Source: Halichoerus grypus
Lineage: Eukaryota > Chordata > Mammalia > Carnivora > Phocidae
Direction: 5' to 3'
Assembly (NCBI RefSeq): GCF_964656455.1
Contig: NC_135720.1
Coordinates: 54,896,598-54,960,597, forward strand
DNA length: 64,000 nt
Positions 36,831-45,803 of this stretch are shown one piece after another. The notes beneath the pieces are model-generated. The model worked only from the letters and a program-made list of their open reading frames with translations. It was not told where the DNA came from and did not search any database. Position numbers and translations under genes: made by a program. Every line of letters begins with the position of its first letter. The first letter of the stretch is position 1.

Positions 36831-36930
36831 TTGAGTGAAATTGTAGGACATCCAGCTGGTGTTGTGGAGAACAGTTTGGTGTGGGGGTAAAAATCTCCAT
36901 ACTTTTGGTGTCAGAAACCAAGTGCTGTGT
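36831..36930 (+). mobile_element. Fragment of an ancient LTR-like repeat
   Basis: 'agaattgagtgaaattgtaggacatccagctggtgttgtggagaac...tttggtgtcagaa' matches the end of the longer copy near 52120..52195 ('agaattgagttgaattatag...aacacccagctga...agaatt'). Confidence 0.6.
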
Positions 36931-37211
36931 AAAAGTAAAGCAGATACACAAGAGAAAAACAGTAGGGAAGAACTGGGTTTTTCATAGTGGGAAAGAAGAA
37001 AACAGAGTTCTTTCCTAAACAGCGAACTTCCGAATCAATAACAGCAAATGAACACCTTGATAGAAACATGAGCAAAGGACAAGAAACATATAATTCATGG
37101 AAGAAAAAAATGAAAATTGACATAAAAATATATTTGACCTCTAATCTAATCAAAGGATGCAAAGGAAAAAAATGAGCTGTATCTCAACCTATATCATTGG
37201 AAAAGATTTTT

Positions 37212-37427
37212 TTAAAGATTTATTTATTTATATTTATTTATTTATTTGAGAGAGAGAGAGAGAGAGAAAGCGTATGCATGAGCAGGGGGAAAGGCAGAGG
37301 GAAAGGGAAAGAGAGAGTCTCCAGCAGACTCCCTACTGAGCACAGAGCCTGATGCGGGGCTCAATCCCATGACCCTGAACCAAAATCAAGAGTCGGACAC
37401 CCAATCAACTGAGCCACCCAAGTGCCC
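37212..37427 (-). mobile_element. Older SINEC, - orientation
   Basis: 14-bp duplication tggaaaagattttt at 37198..37211 and 37428..37441. Tail expanded to (TTTA)n and (GA)n. Confidence 0.93.
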
Positions 37428-37456
37428 TGGAAAAGATTTTTAAAATGACATCATTC

Positions 37457-37556
37457 AGGGCTGCCTGGCTAGCTCAGCTGGTAGAGCATGTGACTCTTGA
37501 TCTCAGGGTTCTGAGTTCAAGCCCCATATTGGGTATGGAGCCCACTTTAAAAAAAA
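37457..37556 (+). mobile_element. tRNA-Lys-like old SINEC, + orientation
   Basis: Positions 37463..37534 align well with a whole tRNA-Lys(CTT): GCCTGGCTAGCTCAGCTGGTAGAGC at the D side, ACTCTTGAT at the anticodon loop, GTTCAAGCCCC at the B box. Several stem mismatches, no trailer/terminator arrangement of a tRNA gene, and a downstream 'atggagcccacttt' plus A tail show it is a SINE. Left edge is the duplication taaaatgacatcattc (37441..37456). Confidence 0.88.
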
Positions 37557-37766
37557 TTCAGGGGTGACTGGGTGGCTCAGTCAGTTAAGCATCTGCCTTT
37601 GGCTCAGGTCACGATCTCAGGGTCCTGGGATCGAGCTCCGCATCAGGTTTCCTGCTCGCCGGCAGCCTGCTTCTTTCTCCCTCTCCTCCTTGCTTGTGCT
37701 CTCTCTCTCATATCTCTGTCTCTGTCTCTCAAATAAATAAATAAAATCTTAAAAAATAAAATAAAT
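37557..37766 (+). mobile_element. SINEC, + orientation
   Basis: Head ggggtgactgggtggctcagtcagttaagcatctgcc, CT-rich middle, tail aaataaataaataaaatcttaaaaaataaaataaa. Confidence 0.92.
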
Positions 37767-37779
37767 TGAAAACACATTC

Positions 37780-37798
37780 AAAAATGTATATTTAAGGG
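37780..37798. repeat. Target-site duplication, left copy, PDCD5 pseudogene
   Basis: The 19 bases aaaaatgtatatttaaggg recur exactly at 38362..38380 on the other side of the poly(A) tail. The A-rich 5' edge suits L1 endonuclease cleavage. Confidence 0.95.
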
Positions 37799-38361
37799 AG
37801 AGCCCTCGGAGCGTGGCCACGGCTAACCAACCCCGGACCGCCGCAGCACAGCGGAGGAGGGGCTGGAGGCTCTGAGGAAGCAGAGGCCGGCGGGACTGCG
37901 GGCGAAGCACCGGGATCCTGGCCAGGCAGCACAACGGAGGCAAAGCACAGGGAAGCAGAAATGAGAAACAGTATCTTAGCCCAAGTCCTGGATCAGTCAG
38001 ACCGGGCCCGCTTCAGTAACTTAGCACTTGTAAAGCCCGAAAAAACTAAAGCAGTAGAGAATTACCTCATACAGATGGCAAGATATGGACAAGTAAGTGG
38101 GAAGGTATCAGAACAAGGTTTAATAGAAATCCCTGAAAAAGTAAGCCAACAAACAGAAAAGAAAACCACAGTTAAATTTAACAGAAGAAAAGTCATGGAC
38201 TCTGATGAAGAGAACGATTATTGAAATTTAAGATGTTTAGAGACTGGAACTTAATGGAACAGTTCTAGGACAGATAATGCTGGGTAGAAGTAAGATCTGA
38301 TTGTTTACTTTGTTTATTGTCTATATGCCTTTTAAAAAAATAAACTTATGCAAAAAAAAAA
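37799..38361 (+). pseudogene. PDCD5: Processed pseudogene of PDCD5 (programmed cell death 5)
   Basis: The parent gene encodes a small conserved apoptosis-linked protein (TFAR19) of about 125 residues and is split by introns. This copy is intronless and runs from a GC-rich 5' UTR through the coding region and a short 3' UTR. It has an AATAAA signal at 38339..38344 and a poly(A) tail, and is bounded by a perfect 19-bp target-site duplication, so it is an L1-mediated retrocopy. The start codon appears as ACA near 37848. A one-base loss around 37921..37945, just after the HGDP-like segment, shifts the 5' coding part out of frame. From the internal Met at 37961 an 87-codon frame (to 38224) stays open and matches the C-terminal two thirds, from [13 protein letters not shown] to [14 protein letters not shown]. 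It carries scattered substitutions (for example IPEK where the parent has ILKK). It lies antisense to LIN28B. Translation of the remnant is unproven. Confidence 0.96.
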
Positions 38362-38380
38362 AAAAATGTATATTTAAGGG
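38362..38380. repeat. Target-site duplication, right copy, PDCD5 pseudogene
   Basis: Exact copy of 37780..37798, directly after the pseudogene poly(A). Confidence 0.95.
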
Positions 38381-38492
38381 GAGCCTGGCTGGCTCAGTTG
38401 GTAGAACATGTGACTCTTCATCTTGGGATTGTAAATTCGAACCTTATGTTGGGTGCAGAGATTACTTAAAAAAATAATAAAAATCTTAAAAA
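38381..38492 (+). mobile_element. tRNA-Lys-like old SINEC, + orientation
   Basis: 'gagcctggctggctcagttggtagaacatgtgactcttcatcttgggattgtaaattcgaaccttatgttgggtgcagag' plus A-rich tail. Followed by taaaatgacatcattc (38493..38508), the right partner of the outer duplication at 37441..37456. Confidence 0.88.
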
Positions 38493-38785
38493 TAAAATGA
38501 CATCATTCTATGAACAGTCTCCTTTTTGAAGGGGTTGTATATTGGCCCTAATCATTTCTGGAGAACAGTTTGGAAATAGATACCAAAATTTTTAAATGCC
38601 TTGTTTTTGATCCAGATTTTTCAATATTTATCCCAAGGATATAATCAGACAATTTTTCAAAAACGTACATATACAGATTCCCACTGTGGTACTACTGAAA
38701 AGGTCAAAATACTCAAAATAGCTTAATTTTAACAAATTACTTCAGCACTGTTTAAATTCTGGTGCATTCAAAAAATAAATTTTGG

Positions 38786-38982
38786 GGGCGCCTAGGTGGC
38801 TCAGTTGTTAAGCATCTGCCTTCGGTTCAGGTCATGAACCCAGGGTCCTGGGATTGAGCCCCACATTAGTCTCCCTGCTCTGCGGGAAGTCTGCTTCTCC
38901 CTCTCCCACTCCCCGTGCTTGTGTTCCCTCTCTCACTGTGTCTCTCTCTATCAAATAAATAAATAAAATCTTTAAAAAAAAA
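38786..38982 (+). mobile_element. SINEC, + orientation
   Basis: Complete. Weak duplication around aaataaatt / aaagtaaatt at the two edges. Confidence 0.93.
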
Positions 38983-39368
38983 AAGTAAATTCCGGTATAT
39001 TCACACAGTGGGAATTTATGCAGGTGCTAATGATTGATATGAAATGTTCCTTGATATACTGTTAAATGAAAAAAAATTCAAGTTTCTAAAATACTGCATA
39101 TATATTATGAGTCCCACCTTAGTTAGGATTTCAAGTGATTTTTTTCCTGACTTTATAATTTTTTATATTGTTTGAATTTTTTATACATCAGTTATCTTTT
39201 AAAAACAGACAAAACAATAAAGGTATTTTCATTTGAAAAAAACAGGTGAGGTGTTAAGATGTACAGAGGAATAGCACTGTCTGTTGGGAATCCTGACTCC
39301 TCATTTGTGATCTCAGAACAATCTGGTGGAAATAGTGCAGAGTTCAAATTGCAAGATAGCTCATATTC

Positions 39369-39585
39369 TTTTTTGTTTTAAAGATTTTATTTATTTACTT
39401 ATTTTTTTTTTATTTATTTGTCAGAGAGAGAAAGAGAGAGAGCACAAGCAGGGGGAGTAGCAGGCAGAGGGAGAAGCAGGCTCCCCGTTGAGCAGGGAGC
39501 CCACCATGGGACTGGATCCCAGGACCCCGGGATCATGACTGAGCAGAAGGCAGCCACTTAATCGACTGAGCCACCCAGGCATCCT
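39369..39585 (-). mobile_element. SINEC close to the LIN28B donor site
   Basis: 14-bp duplication with one mismatch (gatagctcatattc 39355..39368; gatagcctatattc 39586..39599). It lies 162 bp downstream of the LIN28B exon in the sense of transcription, and in the same orientation as the gene. Confidence 0.94.
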
Positions 39586-39741
39586 GATAGCCTATATTCC
39601 TGATAAAGTTTATTCAACTACACAATGGTGGCATTTTATTTACTTTGGTTAAATTATATTAAGTCCAATATAATAAAAATGAAAAAGATTTTCAGAATTT
39701 TTTCCCAAGTACAATAAACTCATAAACTAACAAAGTAAAAT

Positions 39742-39747
39742 GATTAC
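39742..39747 (-). other. LIN28B: LIN28B 5' splice site
   Basis: On the minus strand the exon ends GGGAGATAG|gtaatc. The GT donor follows AG and leaves two bases of an arginine codon, as expected for LIN28B. Confidence 0.92.
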
Positions 39748-39932
39748 CTATCTCCCTTTGGTTTTCTTTTTTGTAGTGTCTTCCCTTTGGGTCTTCTTTC
39801 ACTTCCTAAACAGGGGTTCCCACCAGGTCCAGTTACCCGTATTGATTCAAGGCCTTTGGAAGATTTTTTAAATGTGAATTCCACTGGTTCTCCTTCTTTT
39901 AGGCTTCTAAATCCTTCCATGAATAATTTGCT
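39748..39932 (-). CDS. LIN28B: LIN28B exon: end of cold-shock domain plus basic linker (third of four exons in the usual model)
   Basis: Read on the minus strand, the 185 bases translate without a stop into 61 codons plus two bases of the next. The product starts SKLFMEGFRSLKEGEPVEF and ends QKRKPKGDR, which I recognise as LIN28B. LIN28B binds let-7 precursors through a cold-shock domain and two CCHC zinc knuckles, blocking let-7 maturation in stem and germ cells. This exon holds the last part of the cold-shock domain (after the VFVHQ motif of the preceding exon, to about SIRVTGPGG). It then encodes the lysine/arginine-rich linker before the zinc knuckles, a region tied to nuclear/nucleolar localisation in this family. 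Phase 0 at the acceptor and 2 at the donor (AG|G) agree with the expected AGG codon at the junction. No frameshift or stop is seen. One linker residue is N in GPGGNPCLG, where I recall S in human. The paralogue LIN28A is excluded by the linker sequence. Confidence 0.97.
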
Positions 39933-39968
39933 CTGTAAAGAACAGGGGAGGGACAGAGAGAAAGAGAA
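39933..39968 (-). other. LIN28B: LIN28B 3' splice site and polypyrimidine tract
   Basis: On the minus strand the bases before the exon read ttctttacag|AGC, a strong acceptor. They are preceded by an almost uninterrupted pyrimidine run (ctctttctctctgtccctcccctg). This fixes the exon start at 39932 with the codon AGC (Ser) in phase 0. Confidence 0.93.
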
Positions 39969-40321
39969 ATCATGATTATCAATACTTTAAAGTTTTCTCT
40001 ATGATTTAAAAATTAATATAGCAAGATATTCATTACTATCCATTATTAGGTATAAAGTCTCTTTTAAGTTCAGTAAAACTTATACCATTTTCAAATTTCC
40101 TGTTACAGTGCTACAATGGAAGATAAACTAATACCATTTTAAAAGCAATTTGGCAATACTTACAAAAATTTTAATGTGCATATTATTTGACCCAGCAATT
40201 CCATGCCAAGGACTCTCCTACAGACATACTCACACACAAAGGTTCAAAAACAAAAGCAAAAGAAGACCTATATCAAAATTCACTACAGCACTGTCTGTTA
40301 AAAAAAAAAACTACAACTACC

Positions 40322-40580
40322 AAACTGGAGGGTATTATGCTGAGCGAAATAAGTCAAACAGAGAAAGACATGTATCACATGACCTCACTGATATGAGGAA
40401 TTCTTAATCTCAGGAAACAAACTGAGGATTGCTGGAGTGGGGGGTGGGGTGGGAGGGATGGGGTGACTGGGTGATAGACACTGGGGAGGGTATGTGCTCT
40501 GGTAAGCGCTGTGAATTGTGCAAGACTGTTGCATCTCAGATCTGTACCCCTGAAACAAATAATGCAATATATGTTAAGAA
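40322..40580 (+). mobile_element. Carnivore L1 3' end (first of two)
   Basis: 'ggtattatgctgagcgaaataagtcaaacagagaaagacatgtatcacatgacctcac...atctgtacccctgaaacaaataatgcaatatatgttaag' and poly(A). Left edge is ctacaactacc (40311..40321). Confidence 0.9.
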
Positions 40581-40587
40581 AAAAAAA

Positions 40588-40835
40588 AAAAGAAGAAGGT
40601 AGCAGGAGGGGTAGACGAACCATGAGAGACGATGGACTCTGAAAAACAAACTGAGGGTTCTAGAGGGGAGGGGGGTGGGAGGATGGGTTAGCCTGGTGAT
40701 GCGTATCCAGGAGGGCACGTTCTGCATGGAGCACTGGGTGTTATGCACAAACAATGAATCATGGAACACTACATCTAAAACTAATGATGTAATGTATGGG
40801 GATTAACATAACAATAAAAAAATTAAAAAAAAAAA
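40588..40835 (+). mobile_element. Carnivore L1 3' end (second of two)
   Basis: Same 3' UTR subfamily as 5805..6082 ('gagagacgatggactctgaaaaacaaactgagggttctagagg'). Follows the poly(A) of the first element and ends in poly(A) before ctacaactacc (40836..40846). Confidence 0.92.
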
Positions 40836-41447
40836 CTACAACTACCCTATCAATGGAAAACTGATTACACAAATTACAGTACAGCTATATAATGTAATAT
40901 TATTGAGCCATTAAAGGAAGATCTACATGTCTTGCCATTTGTGACATGGACGGAACTAGAGAGTATTATCCTAAGTGAAATGAGTCAGAGAAAGACAAAA
41001 CTGTATGATTTCACTTATATGTGGAATCTAAAAAACAAAACAAACAAAGCAGAAATAGATCCATAAATACAGAGAACAAACTGATGGTCGGGGCAAAATG
41101 GATGAAAAGCAGTGGGAGGTACACACTTCCAGTTATGGAAAGAATAAACCACAAGGATGAAAAGTCATAAGGAATATAGTCAAAGAAAGTGTAATAGCAC
41201 TGTATGGGAACGATGGGCACTACACTTGTGGTGAACACAGCATAATGTATAAACTTGGCCAATCACTACGCTGTGCACCTGAAGCTAATGTAACATTGTG
41301 GGTCAAGTATACGTCAATAAAAAAACAAATAATTTTTAGAAAGATCTACAGGTATTAATGTGAAAAAATAAACATGTAATACCATTGAGTAAAAATATAT
41401 AGGGCAAAGAACAGCCTATTTACCATAATGCCATCTATATAAATAAG

Positions 41448-41639
41448 GGTTTTTTTTTTAAGATTTTATTTATTTATTTGACAGAGAGAGAGAGAGAGAG
41501 AGAGCACAAGCAGGGGGAGCAGCAGGCAAAGGGAGAAGGAGAAGCAGGCTCCTCATGGAGCAGGGAGCTCCATGCGGGGCTCGATCCCAGGACCCCGGGA
41601 TCATGACCTGAGCAAAAGGCAGATGACACCCAGATGCCC
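41448..41639 (-). mobile_element. SINEC, - orientation
   Basis: Duplication tataaataag / tataagtaag at the edges (about 41438..41447 and 41640..41649). The head is shortened (cagatgacacccagatgcccc). Confidence 0.9.
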
Positions 41640-41800
41640 CTATAAGTAAGTTTTTTAAAAGATACATGTGTATTTATATAGAGATGGGGTTTGACACAGC
41701 AGACAGCAAATCATAAAGTCATTTTCTTCAGTTCTTTTTTTTGGAAAGTGGCAAAGCTTGTTGGTATACACATTATAATTTGAAAGGACACAGATTTTCT

Positions 41801-41893
41801 TTTTCTTTTTTTTAATTTAATTTTATTATGTTAATCACCATACGTTACATCATTAGTTTTTGATGTAGTGTTCCATGATTCATTGTTTGTGAA
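41801..41893 (-). mobile_element. 93-bp L1 3' end, - orientation
   Basis: The reverse complement reads 'caatgaatcatggaacactacatcaaaaactaatgatgtaacgtatggtgattaacataataaaatt', the last bases of the young carnivore L1. 11-bp duplication acagattttct at 41790..41800 and 41894..41904. Confidence 0.92.
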
Positions 41894-41904
41894 ACAGATT
41901 TTCT

Positions 41905-43590
41905 AATTTGAAAGATGGTTGCTTTTTGTGGGAAAAAAAAGTTTCCTGATTGCAAAAGTGTAACCTTGGTTACAAATATTAATTGGCTCTTTTGATCTAA
42001 CTCTTTTCATCAAAGTCAATATGCCAATTCAAAATATACTAAAAATAATTAAATCATTAGTTTTATTTCTTAAAACACCTTTGTGTATTTTATGGGTCTA
42101 ATTTGGAATATCATATAGTTTTCAAAGACTTTTATGAATTTGGGGGCAAAAGGAAGCAAAACTAAATATGATGGGAACCCCTAGGTCAAGTCCATTTCTT
42201 TAAGTAAACAACCATTCCATCTCTTTTCTGTTTATCCATAAATTTAAGGGATTTGAGTTTCCCCACATGTGTTCTATGGCACAATGGTTCCGAGAAAGAC
42301 TCCATGAACAAAGGATTTTGTGGTCAAATAAGTTTGTGAAATGCTCTATCTTGTTTGTTTCTCCTTAGTTGAGTCACATTAGCATATTAAAGTCTCTGAG
42401 ATTCTATACCCCTCCCCTCCGCCACCTAAATGAAAATCTTGTTTGACTGTGTTTATTTAACCCAGCAATTTCCTGACCAATTGATCCCAGAGCCCTTTCT
42501 TTATGACTACAGTTGTCAAGCATACTTAGGGAAATACTGGACCACAAAGTCTTTACTCCCAAGTCCATGACTCTAAAGGCAGCTGAATAACTACATACAA
42601 CCAAATAATTATATGGAACAAATAAAAACAACACTTCAAAATTCAAGACTAAAGGAGACTATTCATGGTGAAAGTAATACGACACATGAAAACAGGGTTT
42701 TTAACCAGTCAACTGATGCTTCAAAATCCTTCATGTGGAAGTCTGCAATTTGGCAGCACCTTTTTTGCTGTCTGATGCTATGCAGAAGTCGGGGGTGGGG
42801 GGATCACAACTGCCTATACTCTTTAAAATTAAAAAAAAAAATTGTTTTTAAAGCTTTATTTAATATTTTAAAATCTTTTTTTTTCCTCCGAAGCTTTTTC
42901 CTCACTAATTATAAATAGTTCTTTTGCTTTCATTTCTCACTTCCTACTCAAGAAAATGCAGATTATCAAATCAGATGAAGTGGAGCATACACAAGTCAGC
43001 TATAGCAATTAAGAGAATGAAGGGACAACAGTTTTAATTAGAGCTATCATATGTTCATATGTTTTGTTTCTGTAATAAAAATTCTATCACTTATGTCCTC
43101 ACATTTCCTGGTATATGGGTGTAGTTCATTTTCTATTATTACAATTTTTGACAGGTATCATTTATAAGTGAATTGCTTCTCCAAATCTAAAGTTAAATTC
43201 TACTCTTATGGACCACTAAGTTCTGGCTATTTCTCATGGTATTCTTAAAGAATATTTTTTTAAAATTCTATCTTGTATTGCTCCTTCCCCAAATTAGTAC
43301 ATAAGGCAATTTAGATTCATACTAATTGACAAGAATTATTGACAAGAAACAATAATACCCCTAAGAAATTATGATGGCTTTGCAAGAAACAGATAAGGAT
43401 TCACAGAGAATATTGTTATCTTTGTTACTATATCAAAATTGCTGCTACATAGGTGGGAAAGATTTGCTGAAAGATGGGGAATTCTCTATTCTTTCTTCAC
43501 AAAAATCAACTTCTCCCCTTGACTCAACAATTTTTATTAAAGGTGCCTCCATTTTTCTAGTCACACTGATTCCAATCCTTAGTTATACCC
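41905..43590. other. Unassigned intronic sequence
   Basis: No SINE, L1 text or exon recognised on either strand. Frames up to 101 codons lack any family feature. Confidence 0.5.
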
Positions 43591-43599
43591 AAATGGTTC

Positions 43600-44340
43600 A
43601 CCGAATCTTGTGAATTCTTACTTCATAATCTCTATTATCTGCCCCAACCATTTCATTGGATTGCCACTGCCCTACTTCAGGCCCTAACTATCTCCTACCT
43701 GGTTAACCGTTAATGGTTTCCTTATTGGTATTTCAGCACCAAGTCTCCTCCCTACTTCATAGCATCTTCCATATCTACACATTCTCTCAGAATAAATCTT
43801 ACCCTACTAGTCTCCTGTCTCAACATTCTACAATATCTCTCCTAGACTGTAGGTTGAGACCATTCATAATCCTCTAGTTATACTTTCCACTTCTTTTCCC
43901 ATTACTGTAAATCACAATTCCTCCAATTAATAAAGCTGGCCGACTTGTACTTCCTTGAACACACTTTATGTTTTCTCATCTCTGCACTCCAGCTTATCCT
44001 GGTGGGGATGCACGCTCCTAGTCAGAGCTCTCTATCAAAATCTTACTCAAGATTCTAGACCCAGTTCAAATGATCCTTTATGTAATCATCCTCAATTGCT
44101 GCAAGTTGTAAATTCTCTCCTCTTTCATTTAATTGATTCTTCTGTATAATTTTCACAATATACTGCTGTGTAATGCAGCTACTTGTGTAGGCCTTACTTT
44201 TTATTTGCTCTTTTGGCTTTATCTTCTCCTGAAGGCCAGGGATTTTGATATATATCTTAGTATTTCCCAAAGGGCTTATTTAGCAAAATGCCTGCAAACA
44301 GATATCATTCAGTATGTACTTAAAAGAATTCTAGACTTAG
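43600..44340 (+). mobile_element. L2 LINE fragment, sense
   Basis: 'caggccctaactatctcctacctggttaaccgttaatggtttcc' is the L2 'ctatctcycacctggaytaytgcaa' region. 'cattctacaatatctctcctag' and 'cccagttcaaatgatcctttatg' follow in L2 order. Confidence 0.72.
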
Positions 44341-44399
44341 CAACAGTAAGATCCTTAAGGGTTATTTAATCCAACTCCCACTTGAAAAAAAAAAAAAGG

Positions 44400-45300
44400 T
44401 GAACTGAACTTGAAGGAGTTAAGTGAATTACTCATGCAAAGTCAAATTTTTAGGCTCCTACCTCTACTACATAAAATAAATTCTCATATTTTTCGTGTCA
44501 AGGTGACACTGTGTATAGTACATGTGGAATAAAGAAATACTTATAGGATTATAATGTTTCATGGTAATAGCGTTATTTTCTAACTCCATTCCTTGTTCTT
44601 CCTTCTACCCATATTCTCTAATCATCCTCATTGAGATGCCAAACAATCCATCAAATTCTGCCCATGGTGAACCAAGAATGCAGATTTATGTAGATTTTTC
44701 CTTGACCTACATATAAGACCTTCATAAGGCAAGACTTTGGTGTTTGGGCTTATATGTCATCTGTGACATTTGTTTGGACAAAACAGAAGTTTATTCTCTA
44801 TAGGACAGAATCACAGTTATTGAATGAATAAATGAACAAAGGAAAGAAGCAGCATTTAGAAGAAGCTGCTGACATGCCTACTAAGATATCAGGCACTTAC
44901 AATAAGAAGAGGCCAATTTTGAATGTGTTCATATTAAGTTAATTCATCTGACACTTTTTATTCATGTTCTTCTTCCTCTAATCAAATAAGGCTCCCTTTT
45001 CTCCCACTTCCCTTTATTCCAAATTTTTAAATGCATTGTTGCTCAAATTTATTTCAGAATTAGAAAAATACTGGCTTTCGATTTCCTCACTATACTCCCT
45101 TTCCTCCTCCCAATCATTTTTAAATGACTTGCAAAGAATGGCAGTAATATGGAGACAGATGAGAACGGTCCATTTGTCAAGTACTTCTATCCCACCTTCC
45201 AGTTAGTAATAGGATTACTTATCTCTCTTGGCACATGCTATTTCTTTGCAACTAGATTGGGAAGGCTCTGAAGTGTTGCTACAGTTTTGTCTTTGTTTCT
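44400..45300. other. Unassigned intronic sequence
   Basis: Nothing recognised beyond single-copy-looking AT-rich DNA. Confidence 0.5.
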
Positions 45301-45451
45301 CCTTAGGAAGCTTAAGCTGACTTCCAGTTCAAGATAGCAGGGTGAGCAAACACATGCCTCATGTTATTCTTTAAAAGCCATCAAAATGACAGTAAAATAA
45401 TAAAGAGAAATAGATTCATAAGAAAGAAGAGAAATAAGAGAGGTGCCATCA

Positions 45452-45640
45452 GGGCGCCTAGGTGGCTCAGTCGGTTAAGTGTCTGACTCTTGATTTCAGC
45501 TCAGGTCATGAACTCAAGACTGTGAGATCAAGCCCTGGGTCGGGCTCCATGCTGGGTATGGAGCCTGCTTAAGATTCTCTCTCCCTCTGCCCCCACCTTA
45601 AAAAAAGAAAGAGCCTCTCCCTCTGCCCCCCCAAAAAAGA
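45452..45640 (+). mobile_element. Older SINEC, + orientation
   Basis: 12-bp duplication with one mismatch: gaggtgccatca 45440..45451 and ggggtgccatca 45641..45652. The pyrimidine segment 'ctctccctctgccccc' is present twice, around an A-rich stretch. Confidence 0.92.
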
Positions 45641-45699
45641 GGGGTGCCATCAACAGAAAGCAGAATTCAAGAAATTTCTGGAAGTTAGAGAGCTGAGTG

Positions 45700-45803
45700 G
45701 GGTGCCGGGCTGGCTGTCGGAAGAGTATGCGACTCTTGATCTTGGGGTTGTGAATTCGAACCCCATGTTGGGTGCAGACATTACTAAAAAAAGAAAAAGA
45801 GAG
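45700..45803 (+). mobile_element. tRNA-Lys-like old SINEC, + orientation
   Basis: 'ggtgccgggctggctgtcggaagagtatgcgactcttgatcttggggttgtgaattcgaaccccatgttgggtgcagacatta' and A-rich tail. The B box GAATTCGAACCCC is well kept; the A box is damaged. Confidence 0.86.

Larger units (their letters stand above)
1..39747 (-). other. LIN28B: LIN28B intron downstream of the exon (partial)
   Basis: Inferred from the donor at 39747. No minus-strand frame encodes the CYNCGG...CHYC zinc knuckles or the C-terminal tail. That last exon would give an open frame of roughly 90 codons or more, so it should lie beyond position 1. The interval is filled with retroelements and one antisense processed pseudogene. Confidence 0.78.
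40130..41345 (+). mobile_element. Old L1 3' region, sense, split by younger L1 ends
   Basis: ORF2 end text 'ttatttgacccagcaattccatgcc' (40185) resumes after 40846 with 'ctatcaatggaaaactgattacacaaattacagtacagct', then 'ggaactagagagtattatcctaagtgaaatgagtcag'. The 3' UTR reaches 'gtcaagtatacgtcaataaaaaaac'. Confidence 0.88.

Noticed and set aside
37463..37534. Functional tRNA-Lys gene
   Set aside because: Stem mismatches, a SINE-type A-rich 3' tail and a target duplication show a SINE head. The same applies at 34457, 38383 and 45702.
37961..38224. Active PDCD5 gene
   Set aside because: No introns, a lost start codon, a 5' frameshift, poly(A) and a target-site duplication mark a retrocopy.
39787..39975. 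62-codon plus-strand frame
   Set aside because: It is the antisense shadow of the LIN28B exon and runs through the reverse of its acceptor and polypyrimidine tract.
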